From: Bin80 sp965203305
GTDB lineage: Bacteria; Bacteroidota; Rhodothermia; Rhodothermales; Bin80
Length of the DNA: 64,000 bases
Direction of reading: 5' to 3'
Assembly (NCBI GenBank): GCA_965203305.1
Contig: OZ241874.1
Span: forward strand, 1,674,001-1,738,000
Positions 36,832-46,153 of the stretch are shown here, one piece after another. A program made the position numbers and the translations under genes. Below the pieces are notes generated by a model. It made no database searches. It had not been told where the DNA came from and worked only from the letters and a program-made list of their open reading frames with translations. How positions within the stretch are numbered: the first letter of the stretch is position 1; each line of letters begins with the position of its first letter.

Positions 36832-37349
36832 TGGCAGATCAGTATTATCTCTTGGACTCCGATGTTTTTATTGCAGCGAAGAATAAATACTACGCATTTG
36901 ACCTGTGTCCCGGTTTTTGGGATAGCCTTCTGCATTATCATCAGGAGGGCCGAATTTTCAGTATTGACCAAGTCCATAGCGAATTACTCGCGGGTAGCAA
37001 AACCGAAGATCTCATTCAATGGGTAAGAAGGGAAGTTCCAGAAAACTTCTTCTGGAAGACGAACACCGGCAAAGTAATGCGCATTTATAAAGAAATCAGA
37101 GACTGGATACGACAACATCCAAACTATAGTGAACAGGCAAAGGAGGAATTTACAGGAGTAGCAGACGGTTGGTTGGTGGCATTCGCACATGTACATAATG
37201 CCACTGTTGTAACACAGGAGGAACCCGCCCCCAATTCCAGGAAAAGCGTGAAGATTCCAGATATATGCCGAGAGTTTGATGTCCGCAGAGAAAATACATT
37301 CCAGATGCTAAGGTCTTTGGAAATATGTTTTGACTGGAATCCGAGATGA
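36831..37349 (+). CDS. DUF4411 PIN-domain toxin
   Basis: 172 residues. The start MADQYYLLDSDVFIAAKNKY has the first PIN acidic residue pair (LLDSDVFI). Later come E in VHSELLAG and the DGWLVAFA and TVVTQEEP segments that carry the remaining acidic residues of the PIN nuclease site. DUF4411 proteins are VapC-like RNases that pair with XRE-COG2856 antitoxins, which is the arrangement here. It would cut RNA when freed from the antitoxin. Overlapping start with the antitoxin gene. Sequence appears complete. Confidence 0.85.
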   Translation: MADQYYLLDSDVFIAAKNKYYAFDLCPGFWDSLLHYHQEGRIFSIDQVHSELLAGSKTEDLIQWVRREVPENFFWKTNTGKVMRIYKEIRDWIRQHPNYSEQAKEEFTGVADGWLVAFAHVHNATVVTQEEPAPNSRKSVKIPDICREFDVRRENTFQMLRSLEICFDWNPR

Positions 37350-37558
37350 TATACTGTTACAGGGCAGATCCACTCAGCGAACCGCCAGAATCCGATACTC
37401 CGGTCTTGCATGTCAGATTTCCCAATTGCTGAAATAGCATACACTCTGTAAGTCTCTGACACCATATTCTCATGCCCATCTCAAGGGAGGAAGTTCGTCA
37501 TATTGCGAACCTGCGTATGGAGGGCAGAGATTGGAAATAGATTCTGAGAACTGAATCC

Positions 37559-38851
37559 GTGAAACGTGTTCTTTTAGTCAGTTACTACTTCCCTCCATCC
37601 GGGGGATCCGGGGTGCAAAGAATGCTGAAATTTGCACGGTACCTTCCAGATCACGGATGGCTTCCGACGGTCCTGACAGTTGACCCAGAGTATGCAGCAT
37701 TTCCATCTATGGATCAATCTCTGCTTCATGAAATTCCCTCTGAAGTTCAGGTAGTTCGTACTCGGGCATGGGATCCGTTTAGCATGTATGGCCGCGTTCA
37801 GGGAAAGGAGAAGAAGGAGGTTGTCAAGGTCGGACATATTGGAGGAGGAAAGGGGATCAACACCGTCGCTCGATGGCTCCGGGGAAACATTTTTCTTCCC
37901 GATGCCCGGGTGGGGTGGGTCCCGTTCGCATCCCGGGTTGCTCGCCAGCTCGTGCGAGAGCAAAGATTTGATGCCATCATGAGTACAGGCCCCCCTCATT
38001 CCAGTCACTTGATTGCCATGGCAGCACACAAGGTTTCAGGGATTCCCTGGGTGGTGGACATGCGGGATCCCTGGGTGGAAGTCTATTATAGCGATCAAAT
38101 GTACGAGAGTGCTCTGGCGAGAAAAATCCAGACACATGTGGAACGAAAAGCTCTGACTACAGCCAGTGCCGTCGTTTCGGTCAGCAGGCATGTAGGAGCA
38201 GGACTCAAGCGTCGTGTCAGGATGCAGCACTACGAGACGATCCCCAACGGTTATGACCCGGCGGATATGCCACAGAATCATGCTCCGATGGAGAGGCGGG
38301 ATACGTTTATCATTGCATACATTGGAACCTACAATATGCGCAGGCACTCTGAAGCACTGGCAGCCGCACTCCAGCAATTGCAGAACAGAGTTCCTGTAGA
38401 AGTTCATCTCGTTGGAAAAGTTGATCCTGAACCACTGGAGGCATACCACAAGAAAGGTATTATGGCAAAAGAAATCGGCTATCTCCCGCATGCCGAGGCA
38501 ACGGCATATATGCGGTCTGCGGATGTTCTCTTGCTGGCACTACCATGCATACATGGTCATATCGCCGCAGGGAATGTTTCAGGCAAGGCTTTTGAGTACA
38601 TGTCTGCTCGCCGGCCCATTCTGGCACTGGGCCCCACGGACGGAGATCTGGCAGATATCCTGAGACAAGTGCATGCAGGAAATATCTTTGATCATGAAGA
38701 TCAGGAGGGCATCGTTTCGTTTTTGCACACCTGTCTTGAATCGCGGCATCAGCCCTGGCAAATTAATGAGGAGACCTTGGCCGAATATGAGCGTCCTCAT
38801 CTCACGGGACAACTGGCACGACTGCTGGATCGTTTGCATCAAGCAAAGTAG
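37559..38851 (+). CDS. Glycosyltransferase family 4-type enzyme
   Basis: 430 residues with GT-B fold features: the N-terminal start VLLVSYYFPPSGGSGVQRML, KFARYLPDHGWLPTVLTV, the acceptor-side loop (MSTGPPHSSHLIA, WVVDMRDPW), and the C-terminal nucleotide-sugar part (FIIAYIGTYNMRRHSEALA, EVHLVGKVD, GYLPHAEATAYMRSADVLLL, GKAFEYMSARRPILALG). It transfers a sugar in surface polysaccharide or glycan synthesis at the cytosolic face of the membrane. It lies 17 bp upstream of wecB and near a second, broken glycosyltransferase, so the three formed one polysaccharide gene set. The donor sugar cannot be read. Confidence 0.87.
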   Translation: MKRVLLVSYYFPPSGGSGVQRMLKFARYLPDHGWLPTVLTVDPEYAAFPSMDQSLLHEIPSEVQVVRTRAWDPFSMYGRVQGKEKKEVVKVGHIGGGKGINTVARWLRGNIFLPDARVGWVPFASRVARQLVREQRFDAIMSTGPPHSSHLIAMAAHKVSGIPWVVDMRDPWVEVYYSDQMYESALARKIQTHVERKALTTASAVVSVSRHVGAGLKRRVRMQHYETIPNGYDPADMPQNHAPMERRDTFIIAYIGTYNMRRHSEALAAALQQLQNRVPVEVHLVGKVDPEPLEAYHKKGIMAKEIGYLPHAEATAYMRSADVLLLALPCIHGHIAAGNVSGKAFEYMSARRPILALGPTDGDLADILRQVHAGNIFDHEDQEGIVSFLHTCLESRHQPWQINEETLAEYERPHLTGQLARLLDRLHQAK

Positions 38852-38868
38852 CCCTGATACTGCCCATC

Positions 38869-39933
38869 ATGCATGTATGCACACTGGTCGGAGCTCGGCC
38901 GCAATTCGTGAAAGCAGCAGCTGTAAGTCCAGCACTCAAGGAGGCAGGAATCACGGAAACGCTGATTCATTCCGGGCAGCATTATGACAGGATGTTAAGT
39001 CAGGTGTTTTTTGAGGAACTCGGAGTTCCTGAACCGGTGGCAAACCTGGAAGTCGGATCAGGTTCACACGCTAGGCAGACAGGGGAGATTATGGTACAGC
39101 TGGAGAGGTTCATTGAGGATACGGGACCCTATGATGCCGTCATTGTGTATGGAGATACAAACACGACGCTGGCAGGGGCTCTGGTCGCAGCCAAGGGAAA
39201 TATACCGCTTGCCCATGTAGAGGCGGGCGTGCGCAGCTTTAATTGGGAGATGCCGGAGGAGATCAACCGAATTTTGACAGACCGTGTATCCAGGTGGCTG
39301 TTTGCACCTACACGAACAGCCGTTGAAAATCTGGAAGGGGAGGGACTGGCAGGACAAACCGTACTCGTAGGAGATGTGATGCTGGATGCTACTCGCATGT
39401 TCAGAGAACGCTCCAAAAAGCAGCAACCGCTGGAAGCACTCACTCATCATAGCCCCGGAACTTATGCCCTGGCGACCGTGCATCGGCCATCAAACACGGA
39501 TAGCAAGGAGAATCTGTGCGCTATTTTCGAAGCATTTGGACAATTGCACTGGCCTGTAATTCTGCCCCTTCATCCAAGAACAAAAGTAGCTATGGGAGCC
39601 GTAAGTGTACCAGATAATGTAGAGATTATTCCACCAGTCAGCTATCTGGCAATGCTGACGCTTATCTCCAATGCGCACCGTGTGCTTACCGACAGTGGCG
39701 GACTTCAGAAAGAAGCGTACTGGATGGGAGTGCCCTGTATTATTTTGCGTGAAGAGACCGAGTATCCCGAGACCTTGGATAACGGCTGGAGCATATGTAC
39801 GGGGGCACATACCAAAGCAATTCTTCATGCTGCAAGTCAGACACCGACCGGACTGCAATGTGGACTTGGAGAGGGCCCAGAGGGGGCACCTGCCAAGACC
39901 ATTGCGCGTATTCTTCACGCAAGTTCGCCATGA
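38869..39933 (+). CDS. wecB: UDP-N-acetylglucosamine 2-epimerase, C-terminus altered by IS1634 copy B
   Basis: 354 residues matching non-hydrolysing UDP-GlcNAc 2-epimerases: GARPQFVKAAAV, HSGQHYDRMLSQVFFEELG, YGDTNTTLAGALVAA, HVEAGVRSFNWEMPEEINR, TVHRPSNTDSKENL and TDSGGLQKEAYWMGVP. It makes UDP-ManNAc for surface polysaccharides. The IS1634-type element inserts at 39918, in the codons after ARIL. As it stands the protein ends HASSP from IS sequence. Before insertion it ended QGESGTDR, with the stop at 42290-42292. Only the last eight residues changed, so activity is probably kept, but downstream genes are separated from the promoter. Confidence 0.9.
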   Translation: MHVCTLVGARPQFVKAAAVSPALKEAGITETLIHSGQHYDRMLSQVFFEELGVPEPVANLEVGSGSHARQTGEIMVQLERFIEDTGPYDAVIVYGDTNTTLAGALVAAKGNIPLAHVEAGVRSFNWEMPEEINRILTDRVSRWLFAPTRTAVENLEGEGLAGQTVLVGDVMLDATRMFRERSKKQQPLEALTHHSPGTYALATVHRPSNTDSKENLCAIFEAFGQLHWPVILPLHPRTKVAMGAVSVPDNVEIIPPVSYLAMLTLISNAHRVLTDSGGLQKEAYWMGVPCIILREETEYPETLDNGWSICTGAHTKAILHAASQTPTGLQCGLGEGPEGAPAKTIARILHASSP

Positions 39934-40114
39934 TTCTTTAAAAATCCGGTTTTCGCGGAAATTCCTCGCCATTTTGCCTTAGTAATTCCACTTATTTGCC
40001 TGTTTTGGTGTAATTATTTTCGTATTTGCCCTGTTTTCCCTTATTTATTACGGGTTTGCTCTCCAGAACCCCGTTGTAGTATACCGTATTTTTTCCGGGA
40101 ACCTCCCCCCGGAT

Positions 40115-42016
40115 ATGCGGTTTAAATTTGGGATCAACCACCACGGCATGTTCCTCTTCCGAGCCCCCTACCGCCTCAAGACAGGAGAGAAAGGATTCCG
40201 ATTCTATCTGTCCTACTGCAAACGGGTCAACGGCATCCCCAAACGAAAAACGCTGTTTTGCCTCGGCAAGGATGTGGATCTGTCCGAGGAAGAGATCCAA
40301 GCCTTTGGGGCTCATGTGAAGGCGCACATGGACGGAGCACCTCGGCTGGACTTTGCGGAACAGCGTCCGTTCTTTCGGGATCTGGTGCAGCAGATTGCGC
40401 AAAACCTGGTGGAGCGTGGCTGTGAGGTGGGAACCCCTCGCACGCCGGCAGAGCGTGTGGTGAGTTTCCTTCGGCTTTCGCATCCTGGTTCCGGCACGGT
40501 TGGGGGCGAGCGTCTGCTCCTGTCCCTGTTTCATCGGGTTGGCTTTGATTGCTTGTTGCTGGATTTGGGATGTACCGAAGAGCAGGTGAAGCTGATCTAT
40601 GTGATGGTCATTGGCAAGATGCTGAGTCCGGGCAGCGAGCGGCACACCCATGACTGGCTCACCTCCACCTCTGCCATTCTGGAGCTTCTGAATCTTCCTG
40701 TACCGAGTCTGAACACCCTGTACCGGACGGTGGATCTGCTGAACCGGCACCGGGACGAGATTCTCTCGTGGCTCTATGAGAGGGCACAGTCCACGCTTCC
40801 TTTCGGGGGAAAGATCATTCTGTATGATCTGACCAACACGCCGTATTACGGGAAGGAGAAGGGACAATACCTGCGGCACGGGCGGAGCAAGAACAAGCGG
40901 AGTGATCTTCGGCAAACGTCTCTTTCGGTGTCCATGAGCGGGAACGGGATGCCCTGCGGGATGGAGATTCTGCCGGGGAATGTGAGCGAGCCTGGCACCT
41001 TGGCTGGTGTTCTGGAGAAGCTGGGGGACGAGGATTCGACTTTGGTCATGGATGCCGGGATCTGCACGGATGGGAATGTGGCTCTCATGCAGGAGAAGGG
41101 CTTTGACTGGGTCGGCATAGAGCGCAGCAGCACGCCGCCTGTTCCCACGGGACCTGCGGATGCCCGGTTTGAGACGGGGGGCGGAAGGCAGATCAAGGCG
41201 TGGGATCTGTCCGAAGAGAATGGCGAACGACGCGTGTACATTTACAGTGAGGCGAAGGCAAAGACGGAGTTGCAGATCAAGCAGCGGCGGTGTGAGGCGT
41301 ATGAGAAGGCGCTGGACAAATTGCGGGAGGGACTGTCCAAACCCGGGTGTGTCAAGAAATTTGCTCCGGTGCAGAGACGGGTGACGCGTCTGGAACGCGA
41401 TCACCCGCACGTGGCATATCTCTACGATGTGGAGGTGATTCGCAACGAAGAGACCGACTATGCGGACACGATTCGGGTGACCCGTCTTCCGGCGCATGCG
41501 TCGTGGATGCAGGCCTGTGGCGGGTATGTGATCCGCACCAGTCATCTGGACTGGTCTCTCCGGGAGGTGGCCCAGACCTACTGGCGACAGTATGAGGTGG
41601 AGCATGTCTTTCGCTCCATGAAATCCGAGTTTGGACTGGGGCCCATTTATCACAGCAAGGACGAGCGGATTGAGGGGCATCTGTTTCTTGCGCTGCTGGG
41701 GGTCTGCTTTGCACAGATGATCCGAATCCCGCTCAAGGCCCAGGGCATCTCGTCCAGCTGGAGTACGATTCGGAAGCACCTCAACAAGATTCAGCGCATC
41801 ATCACCAAATTCCACCAACTCCGACAGCGGTACCTGATCACGCGGATGGATCAGGATCTGTCCCCGTTCGTGCAGCAGATCTTTCGGATTCTGGGGATCC
41901 TGTATGATCCCGAGAAGACGAAGGGAGAGGAGCGGGGGCGGGATGGTCCCGAAGAAAAATCACCAGCGAAAGAATGTACGCTGCTTCCCGAAGAGGAAAA
42001 GCCTCCTGATTTATGA
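40115..42016 (+). CDS. IS1634-type transposase, copy B
   Basis: 633 residues, nearly identical to copy A. Catalytic segments LYDLTNTPYYGK, TLVMDAGICTDGN and WRQYEVEHVFRSMKSEFG are unchanged. Scattered substitutions (for example DLSEENGER for ELFEENGER, and SYCK for AYCK near the start) show the copies have begun to diverge. The frame is complete. Confidence 0.93.
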   Translation: MRFKFGINHHGMFLFRAPYRLKTGEKGFRFYLSYCKRVNGIPKRKTLFCLGKDVDLSEEEIQAFGAHVKAHMDGAPRLDFAEQRPFFRDLVQQIAQNLVERGCEVGTPRTPAERVVSFLRLSHPGSGTVGGERLLLSLFHRVGFDCLLLDLGCTEEQVKLIYVMVIGKMLSPGSERHTHDWLTSTSAILELLNLPVPSLNTLYRTVDLLNRHRDEILSWLYERAQSTLPFGGKIILYDLTNTPYYGKEKGQYLRHGRSKNKRSDLRQTSLSVSMSGNGMPCGMEILPGNVSEPGTLAGVLEKLGDEDSTLVMDAGICTDGNVALMQEKGFDWVGIERSSTPPVPTGPADARFETGGGRQIKAWDLSEENGERRVYIYSEAKAKTELQIKQRRCEAYEKALDKLREGLSKPGCVKKFAPVQRRVTRLERDHPHVAYLYDVEVIRNEETDYADTIRVTRLPAHASWMQACGGYVIRTSHLDWSLREVAQTYWRQYEVEHVFRSMKSEFGLGPIYHSKDERIEGHLFLALLGVCFAQMIRIPLKAQGISSSWSTIRKHLNKIQRIITKFHQLRQRYLITRMDQDLSPFVQQIFRILGILYDPEKTKGEERGRDGPEEKSPAKECTLLPEEEKPPDL

Positions 42017-42038
42017 AACAGACAGGATTCTTGCCGAG

Positions 42039-42073
42039 AAAAAAACAGCACTCCGCAGGGAGCGGGGAGTGCT
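42039..42073 (-). terminator. Intrinsic terminator in IS1634 copy B, minus-strand direction
   Basis: AGCACTCC (42047-42054) / GGAGTGCT (42066-42073) hairpin with A7 at 42039-42045. The same structure as in copy A. Confidence 0.6.
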
Positions 42074-42289
42074 ATGCCCATCCGCCATTCGCCAGGCAGA
42101 CTCTCGGCGTACTTTGCCGGAAAAACGGCACAGAACGAAGAGAACAGCCACCATGATCTGACCTGCGAAGTCGCTGGAACCTGTGGACTACGAAAAAATC
42201 ATCCCAAAAAAGGGAACAGGGGAGCTGTGTCCGATTGTTGAACTACGCTGTGGCAAACTAGCGTTCAGGGGGAATCTGGAACCGACAGA

Positions 42290-42538
42290 TGACAGGAGCA
42301 TGTGCACTCGTGAGGTCCGGGTTTGATATCCCATCCCATTGCTGGTCCCTGTTCCTGATACCAGACCGTCAATGGAAAAGCATGACGGATTTACCATTCT
42401 GCACCGACAAGCCCCCAGGAAACTCTGCAACCGGATGAGAGGGCTTGCGAGTACAATTCCTTTCCTGTCATGGTGTATTGATCAGTACCCTGTGGAAAAA
42501 GAGCATCATTCCTATCTTTTCCGGCTCTTCATTACTTT
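42290..42538 (+). pseudogene. Glycosyltransferase remnant, 5' part
   Basis: After the original wecB stop the ATG at 42290 overlaps it (TGATGA-like coupling) and starts MTGACALVRSGFDI, a GT4-type opening. The reading then moves to another frame (LVPVPDTRPSMEKHDGFTIL, HRQAPRKLCNRMRGLA), so a frameshift is present near 42330. The sequence is cut at 42539 by the ISL3 element. What follows on the far side is the C-terminal end of a GT4 enzyme, with the middle missing. It was the third gene of the polysaccharide set. Confidence 0.6.
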
Positions 42539-43908
42539 TAGTGGAGGGGGTTGTTTTTGGACGCTTCAGGGATACAGATTCAGCCCTCCGAGATAGAAGT
42601 AAATGGCGGTTTTCAGGCGTTCGTGATTTCGGAATCCCCGTGCTCGCACTTTGATTGTTTTGATGCGGCTGTTCATGCTTTCGGAGGGACCATTGGTGAC
42701 TCGTAGCAGGATCGCATTGATAATGCCCCACAGGTGCTCCCGAATCGTTTTGGCGGCTTTTTTCATGGGTTCCAGCTGAGACCGCGTCACCCATGCCAGC
42801 CAGCGTTCCCAGTCCTTGCGGGCATGGGTGCGGTCTGAATGTTGCCACAGGTATTTGGCGGCTTCCTTGAACGCCCATGCTTCGGCTGTTTTCAGCGTAC
42901 TCTGGCGCAGCCCCTCGAACCGGGCTTTCTGCTTCTCCGACATATTCTCTTCATTGGTCAGCCAGTCATACTTCGTTCCTGTCAGATCATCCCGCCCTTC
43001 CTTCCTCAACGCCCTGTGTTCCTGTTTGCGAACCGTATCTACGCCATCGGCAATGTACTTCACGACATGGAACTTGTCAAAGGCGATCTTCTCTTTGGCC
43101 GCCGGCAAGTACTCCTCTGTCGTCTTGATAAACGCAGGCCACATGTCCATGCTGACGCTCTCTATCCCCTCCAGTTGCTCTGGACAAAGGCTCTCATACC
43201 AGGCTCCAAGTGCCTCTTTCGTGCGTCCTTCCCCCACATACAGCACCTTGCCTGTCTTCGCATCAATCACTACCGTAATGTAATTGTGTCGCTTCTTGTA
43301 GGAGGTCTCATCCACCCCAATATGCTTCACGACCTTCTGCTCTCTTCGGGCAAGCCCGCGATCTACCGCGCGTTGCATGATCCCGTCCACAGCCGTCCAG
43401 CTCATCCCAAGCCGGCGCGACACCGCAGAGATCGTGGTCTCCTGCAGCCAGTCAATCACCTGCACCTCAAACGCATGCGTCACCCGGGCACTCCGGGAGG
43501 CCCACGGAACCGACACCGTGCGCACTCCATGCTCTGGACACGATACACGCGGAACATCCGCCACCACATACGCACGGTACTTGATCATGTCCAGATGTCG
43601 CCACCGACGAGGACGACGATCATATACGGGACACGACTGTCCACAGGTGGGGCAGGGCAAGGACTCCTCCTCCGCACACGCTACGTGAACCTCCACCTCC
43701 TTCTCGCTCTCCCTGGAGATGATCCGAAAAATCGTCCACGGAGCGTCCACTCCACAGATCTTGTTCATGTGCTTGATGTCTACTTTCATACGACTGTGAT
43801 GGATGTCTGAATGGAGAGAAATGCGTACAGAACCGTCAGGCGAAAGACAGCAACCAACGGATCCGAAACTCATTGAAACCACCAGACAGTTTTAGGTTGC
43901 CTCCACTA
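42539..43908 (-). mobile_element. ISL3-family insertion sequence
   Basis: About 1.37 kb bounded by short inverted ends TAGTGGAGG (42539-42547) and CCTCCACTA (43900-43908). The expected 8-bp target duplication is not seen, which fits the loss of neighbouring DNA: the glycosyltransferase on either side lacks its middle part. One intact transposase gene. Confidence 0.75.
42566..43789 (-). CDS. ISL3-family transposase
   Basis: About 407 residues from ATG 43789 (MKVDIKHMNKICGVDAPWTI); a longer start at 43882 is open but the extra 31 residues look untranslated. The N-terminal zinc finger CPTCGQSCPVYDRRPRRWRH is typical, then a helix-turn-helix (VSRRLGMSWTAVDGIMQRAV). The DDE domain has HIGVDETSYKKRHNYITVV, SVSMDMWPAFIKT, and FDKFHVVKYIADGVD, with the final Glu in TNGPSESMNSRIKTIK. 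Complete frame, probably active. Confidence 0.92.
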   Translation of the reverse strand: MKVDIKHMNKICGVDAPWTIFRIISRESEKEVEVHVACAEEESLPCPTCGQSCPVYDRRPRRWRHLDMIKYRAYVVADVPRVSCPEHGVRTVSVPWASRSARVTHAFEVQVIDWLQETTISAVSRRLGMSWTAVDGIMQRAVDRGLARREQKVVKHIGVDETSYKKRHNYITVVIDAKTGKVLYVGEGRTKEALGAWYESLCPEQLEGIESVSMDMWPAFIKTTEEYLPAAKEKIAFDKFHVVKYIADGVDTVRKQEHRALRKEGRDDLTGTKYDWLTNEENMSEKQKARFEGLRQSTLKTAEAWAFKEAAKYLWQHSDRTHARKDWERWLAWVTRSQLEPMKKAAKTIREHLWGIINAILLRVTNGPSESMNSRIKTIKVRARGFRNHERLKTAIYFYLGGLNLYP

Positions 43909-43944
43909 AATTTGTTGAAGGCCCTCTTTTCCAACTGACATTGA

Positions 43945-44356
43945 TACTATCTCACACCCGCAGCTTTCCATCAGGAGTTATGTTCTGGCGAGTGATGTAT
44001 TTCTAATCCCGGTGGTCAATTGTGAACATACAGACACAACAATACCTCACAAGCTGTTTATGTGCCTGAAATGTCCGATCATCGCAATAAACTGCATCCC
44101 CATGCAGCGAATCGTGGAGCAAACGGACTGTGGGCTGGTTGTGCAGTATAGAGACCAACAGACACCGGCTTCAGATCCGATGAAACTGTACGAGAGCCCA
44201 GCGCGCCGTGAACAGATGGGGCAGAATGGTCACAATGCTGTAATGGAGCGGTACAACCGGGATGTCTCCGTATATTCACTCACAGAAATGTACCAGGAAA
44301 TGAAACAGGAGCGCGAATCCAGGCGAGAAGACACATCAGTCCCCAGGCAAACATAA
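43945..44356 (+). pseudogene. Glycosyltransferase family 4 remnant, 3' part
   Basis: A frame open from about 43945 (SIRSYVLASDVFLIPVVNCE) without a genuine start. It has the GT4 C-terminal signature EHTDTTIPHKLFMCLKCPII, RIVEQTDCGLVVQ, then KLYESPARREQMGQNG and YNRDVSVYSLTEMYQEM. Together with the piece at 42290-42538 it is what remains of one gene after ISL3 insertion and deletion of about half of the coding sequence. The stop at 44354 lies 38 bp before the YbbR gene. Confidence 0.7.
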
Positions 44357-44394
44357 ACTCTCTCTCCTGGAACACATTGCAAGCCTGACAGAAA

Positions 44395-45435
44395 ATGCTG
44401 GACAGACTGGAGCAGATATGGCGCGGCATTCGATGGGTGATTCTGGAAGATCGCTCTACCCTGGGAGATTCCGACAAGCCCTCTGGAATTCGGCGGCGGG
44501 CAATGATCTTCAGTCTGGCAGCCTCTGTCCTGATTTGGCTCTTGCTCAGTCTGTCCGAGAATGATTATTTGCCTGTGGAGTATGTTACCTGTGCATCCGA
44601 ATGGAACGAAGAATCTCCTTCATGCATTGCCGAGCTGGATGAGGACTCTGCTCTCGTACAGCCCCTGCCAGAGATCATCCGCGCCACCTTGTATGGTCCA
44701 AGGCTGAGCCTTCTGGTCCAGCATCTCCGTTCACGATACTGGAGCAGTCCCATTACATTCAGTTCCGATGCTGGAGTGCTAGAAACCCAGATGGTACTTC
44801 GAATCCCCGAAGAAGTGAGCGTGGAAACAGTCGTTCCAGAAAGAATCTATTTCCAGAAAGAAGCAAGGATAGAACGCCGAATTCCGATTGAGTCGCGGGT
44901 CATGTTCATATCAGAGGCACCCCATCTTTTTGCAGGTGACTATCGACTTGACCCCGATACCGTTCTGGTTTCAGGCCCGGCCTCTGTGGTCGGACAGATT
45001 GCATCATGGCCGACAGAGGCAGACAGCATTTTCGGGACTAGTGACACAGTCCAGTATCAAGTACATCTGGAAGATTCGCTAGGCGGGATCGTTCGCCTGG
45101 CGACAAAGCAGACAACGGTCAGCAGGCTAGCCCCCCGGTATACAGAGGGGCAAAAAGAACGAGTGAAGGTAGAGGTGGAAGGAATTACAAACACAAGCAA
45201 TGCTGTTCAGCTTGATCCAGAATATGTAACGGTTACCTACCAGGTTCCTCTGGCAAAATTCTCAGAGGCGAGACAGTCTCCGCAGATACGCGTGTATGTA
45301 TCGTATGCGCAAATATACAACGATACGACAGGGAATGTAGTGCCGGCAGTGGACTATCCCTCAGAGCTTATGCTGCGTCAGGTAACCGTCTCTCCAGGCC
45401 GGCTGCGATACTTTATCAATATCGGATCACAGTGA
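44395..45435 (+). CDS. YbbR-domain membrane-anchored protein (CdaR-like)
   Basis: 346 residues with one N-terminal membrane helix (about residues 40-57: MIFSLAASVLIWLLLSLSEN) and an extracytoplasmic region containing YbbR-type repeats (VVPERIYFQKEARIERRIPI, AGDYRLDPDTVLVSGPASVV, ITNTSNAVQLDPEYVTVTYQ). In Firmicutes YbbR/CdaR regulates the diadenylate cyclase CdaA encoded beside it; in Bacteroidota YbbR proteins commonly stand apart from cdaA, as here. Role in c-di-AMP control is therefore only inferred. Confidence 0.75.
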   Translation: MLDRLEQIWRGIRWVILEDRSTLGDSDKPSGIRRRAMIFSLAASVLIWLLLSLSENDYLPVEYVTCASEWNEESPSCIAELDEDSALVQPLPEIIRATLYGPRLSLLVQHLRSRYWSSPITFSSDAGVLETQMVLRIPEEVSVETVVPERIYFQKEARIERRIPIESRVMFISEAPHLFAGDYRLDPDTVLVSGPASVVGQIASWPTEADSIFGTSDTVQYQVHLEDSLGGIVRLATKQTTVSRLAPRYTEGQKERVKVEVEGITNTSNAVQLDPEYVTVTYQVPLAKFSEARQSPQIRVYVSYAQIYNDTTGNVVPAVDYPSELMLRQVTVSPGRLRYFINIGSQ

Positions 45436-45499
45436 CCTTCCGTTTAGCAACAACGATATGCGGGGATAGTTTAAGCTCCGCAGTTTGAACGGTTACACG

Positions 45500-46150
45500 A
45501 TGAGTTGGCCACTGTGGCCAAAAAGCAGGGTTGAATACCACGATACTCCGCAGGGAATTCTTACCGAGTCAGGAATTTGGTACAGGACGACTGCTGCTTT
45601 GTTGAATGAGTACGCAGCCGAGCTGTTTGAGCGCGAACCTCTTAAGATACATCTGGCGCGTTCCGATACTTGGGTACGTTCTCCGCAAACACTGTCTCTC
45701 TGGATTCTTGCTTTCGGAATCCTGTATTCTGAACTTTGGCAGCTGGCATTTATTGTGCCGGGATTCTTTCTCGTCTGGCAAATCTTGTCTCCTTCACTGG
45801 TAAATCGCAGTTTGTATCCTCTTCTAAGGGTGCTGGATGCCGTGCTGTTGCAGGCTATTCTCTACGCTGGAACAGTGTCCATGCTAGCCATATCGGGGCA
45901 ATATATGGCCGTGGCCACAGGACTGACAGGATTTGTCTGTATTCGTTGGGGAATACTCACCTTTATGGTGAGGCCTCTGGTCACACGCTGCTGGAAAGCA
46001 ATGTATAAACTCCCGGTCCCCGATCACATCCTGAGAGCCTTTCTTGTTCGCAGTGCACTTCGCAATGGAATTACGCTCACAGACTTCAAGGACATTGAAC
46101 AAGGCATTCTCCGGGATGTCTTCAAGAAAGGGGCCCGCAGAAAAGCATAA
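45500..46150 (+). CDS. Uncharacterised membrane protein
   Basis: About 216 residues from MSWPLWPKSRVEYHD; the upstream MNGYT codons at 45485 are an alternative start. Three to four hydrophobic helices fall in the middle (LSLWILAFGILYSELW, LAFIVPGFFLVWQIL, LLQAILYAGTVSMLAISGQY, MAVATGLTGFVCIRWGIL). Both ends are charged, with a basic C-terminus (DVFKKGARRKA). It stops 3 bp before menF and so is likely co-transcribed with the menaquinone genes. I do not recognise a family. Confidence 0.7.
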   Translation: MSWPLWPKSRVEYHDTPQGILTESGIWYRTTAALLNEYAAELFEREPLKIHLARSDTWVRSPQTLSLWILAFGILYSELWQLAFIVPGFFLVWQILSPSLVNRSLYPLLRVLDAVLLQAILYAGTVSMLAISGQYMAVATGLTGFVCIRWGILTFMVRPLVTRCWKAMYKLPVPDHILRAFLVRSALRNGITLTDFKDIEQGILRDVFKKGARRKA

Positions 46151-46153
46151 TCA

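Larger units (their letters stand above)
39918..42263 (+). mobile_element. IS1634-type insertion sequence, copy B (2346 bp)
   Basis: Same ends as copy A (CGCAAGTTCGCCATGATT at left, GGCAAACTAGCG at right) with 4-bp target duplications TTCA (39914-39917 and 42264-42267). It is inserted in the last codons of wecB. A 4-bp duplication in both copies is a consistent property of this element. Confidence 0.92.

Noticed and set aside
42188..42430. Small frames around the right end of IS1634 copy B
   Set aside because: They span the IS border and vanish when wecB and the glycosyltransferase are restored.
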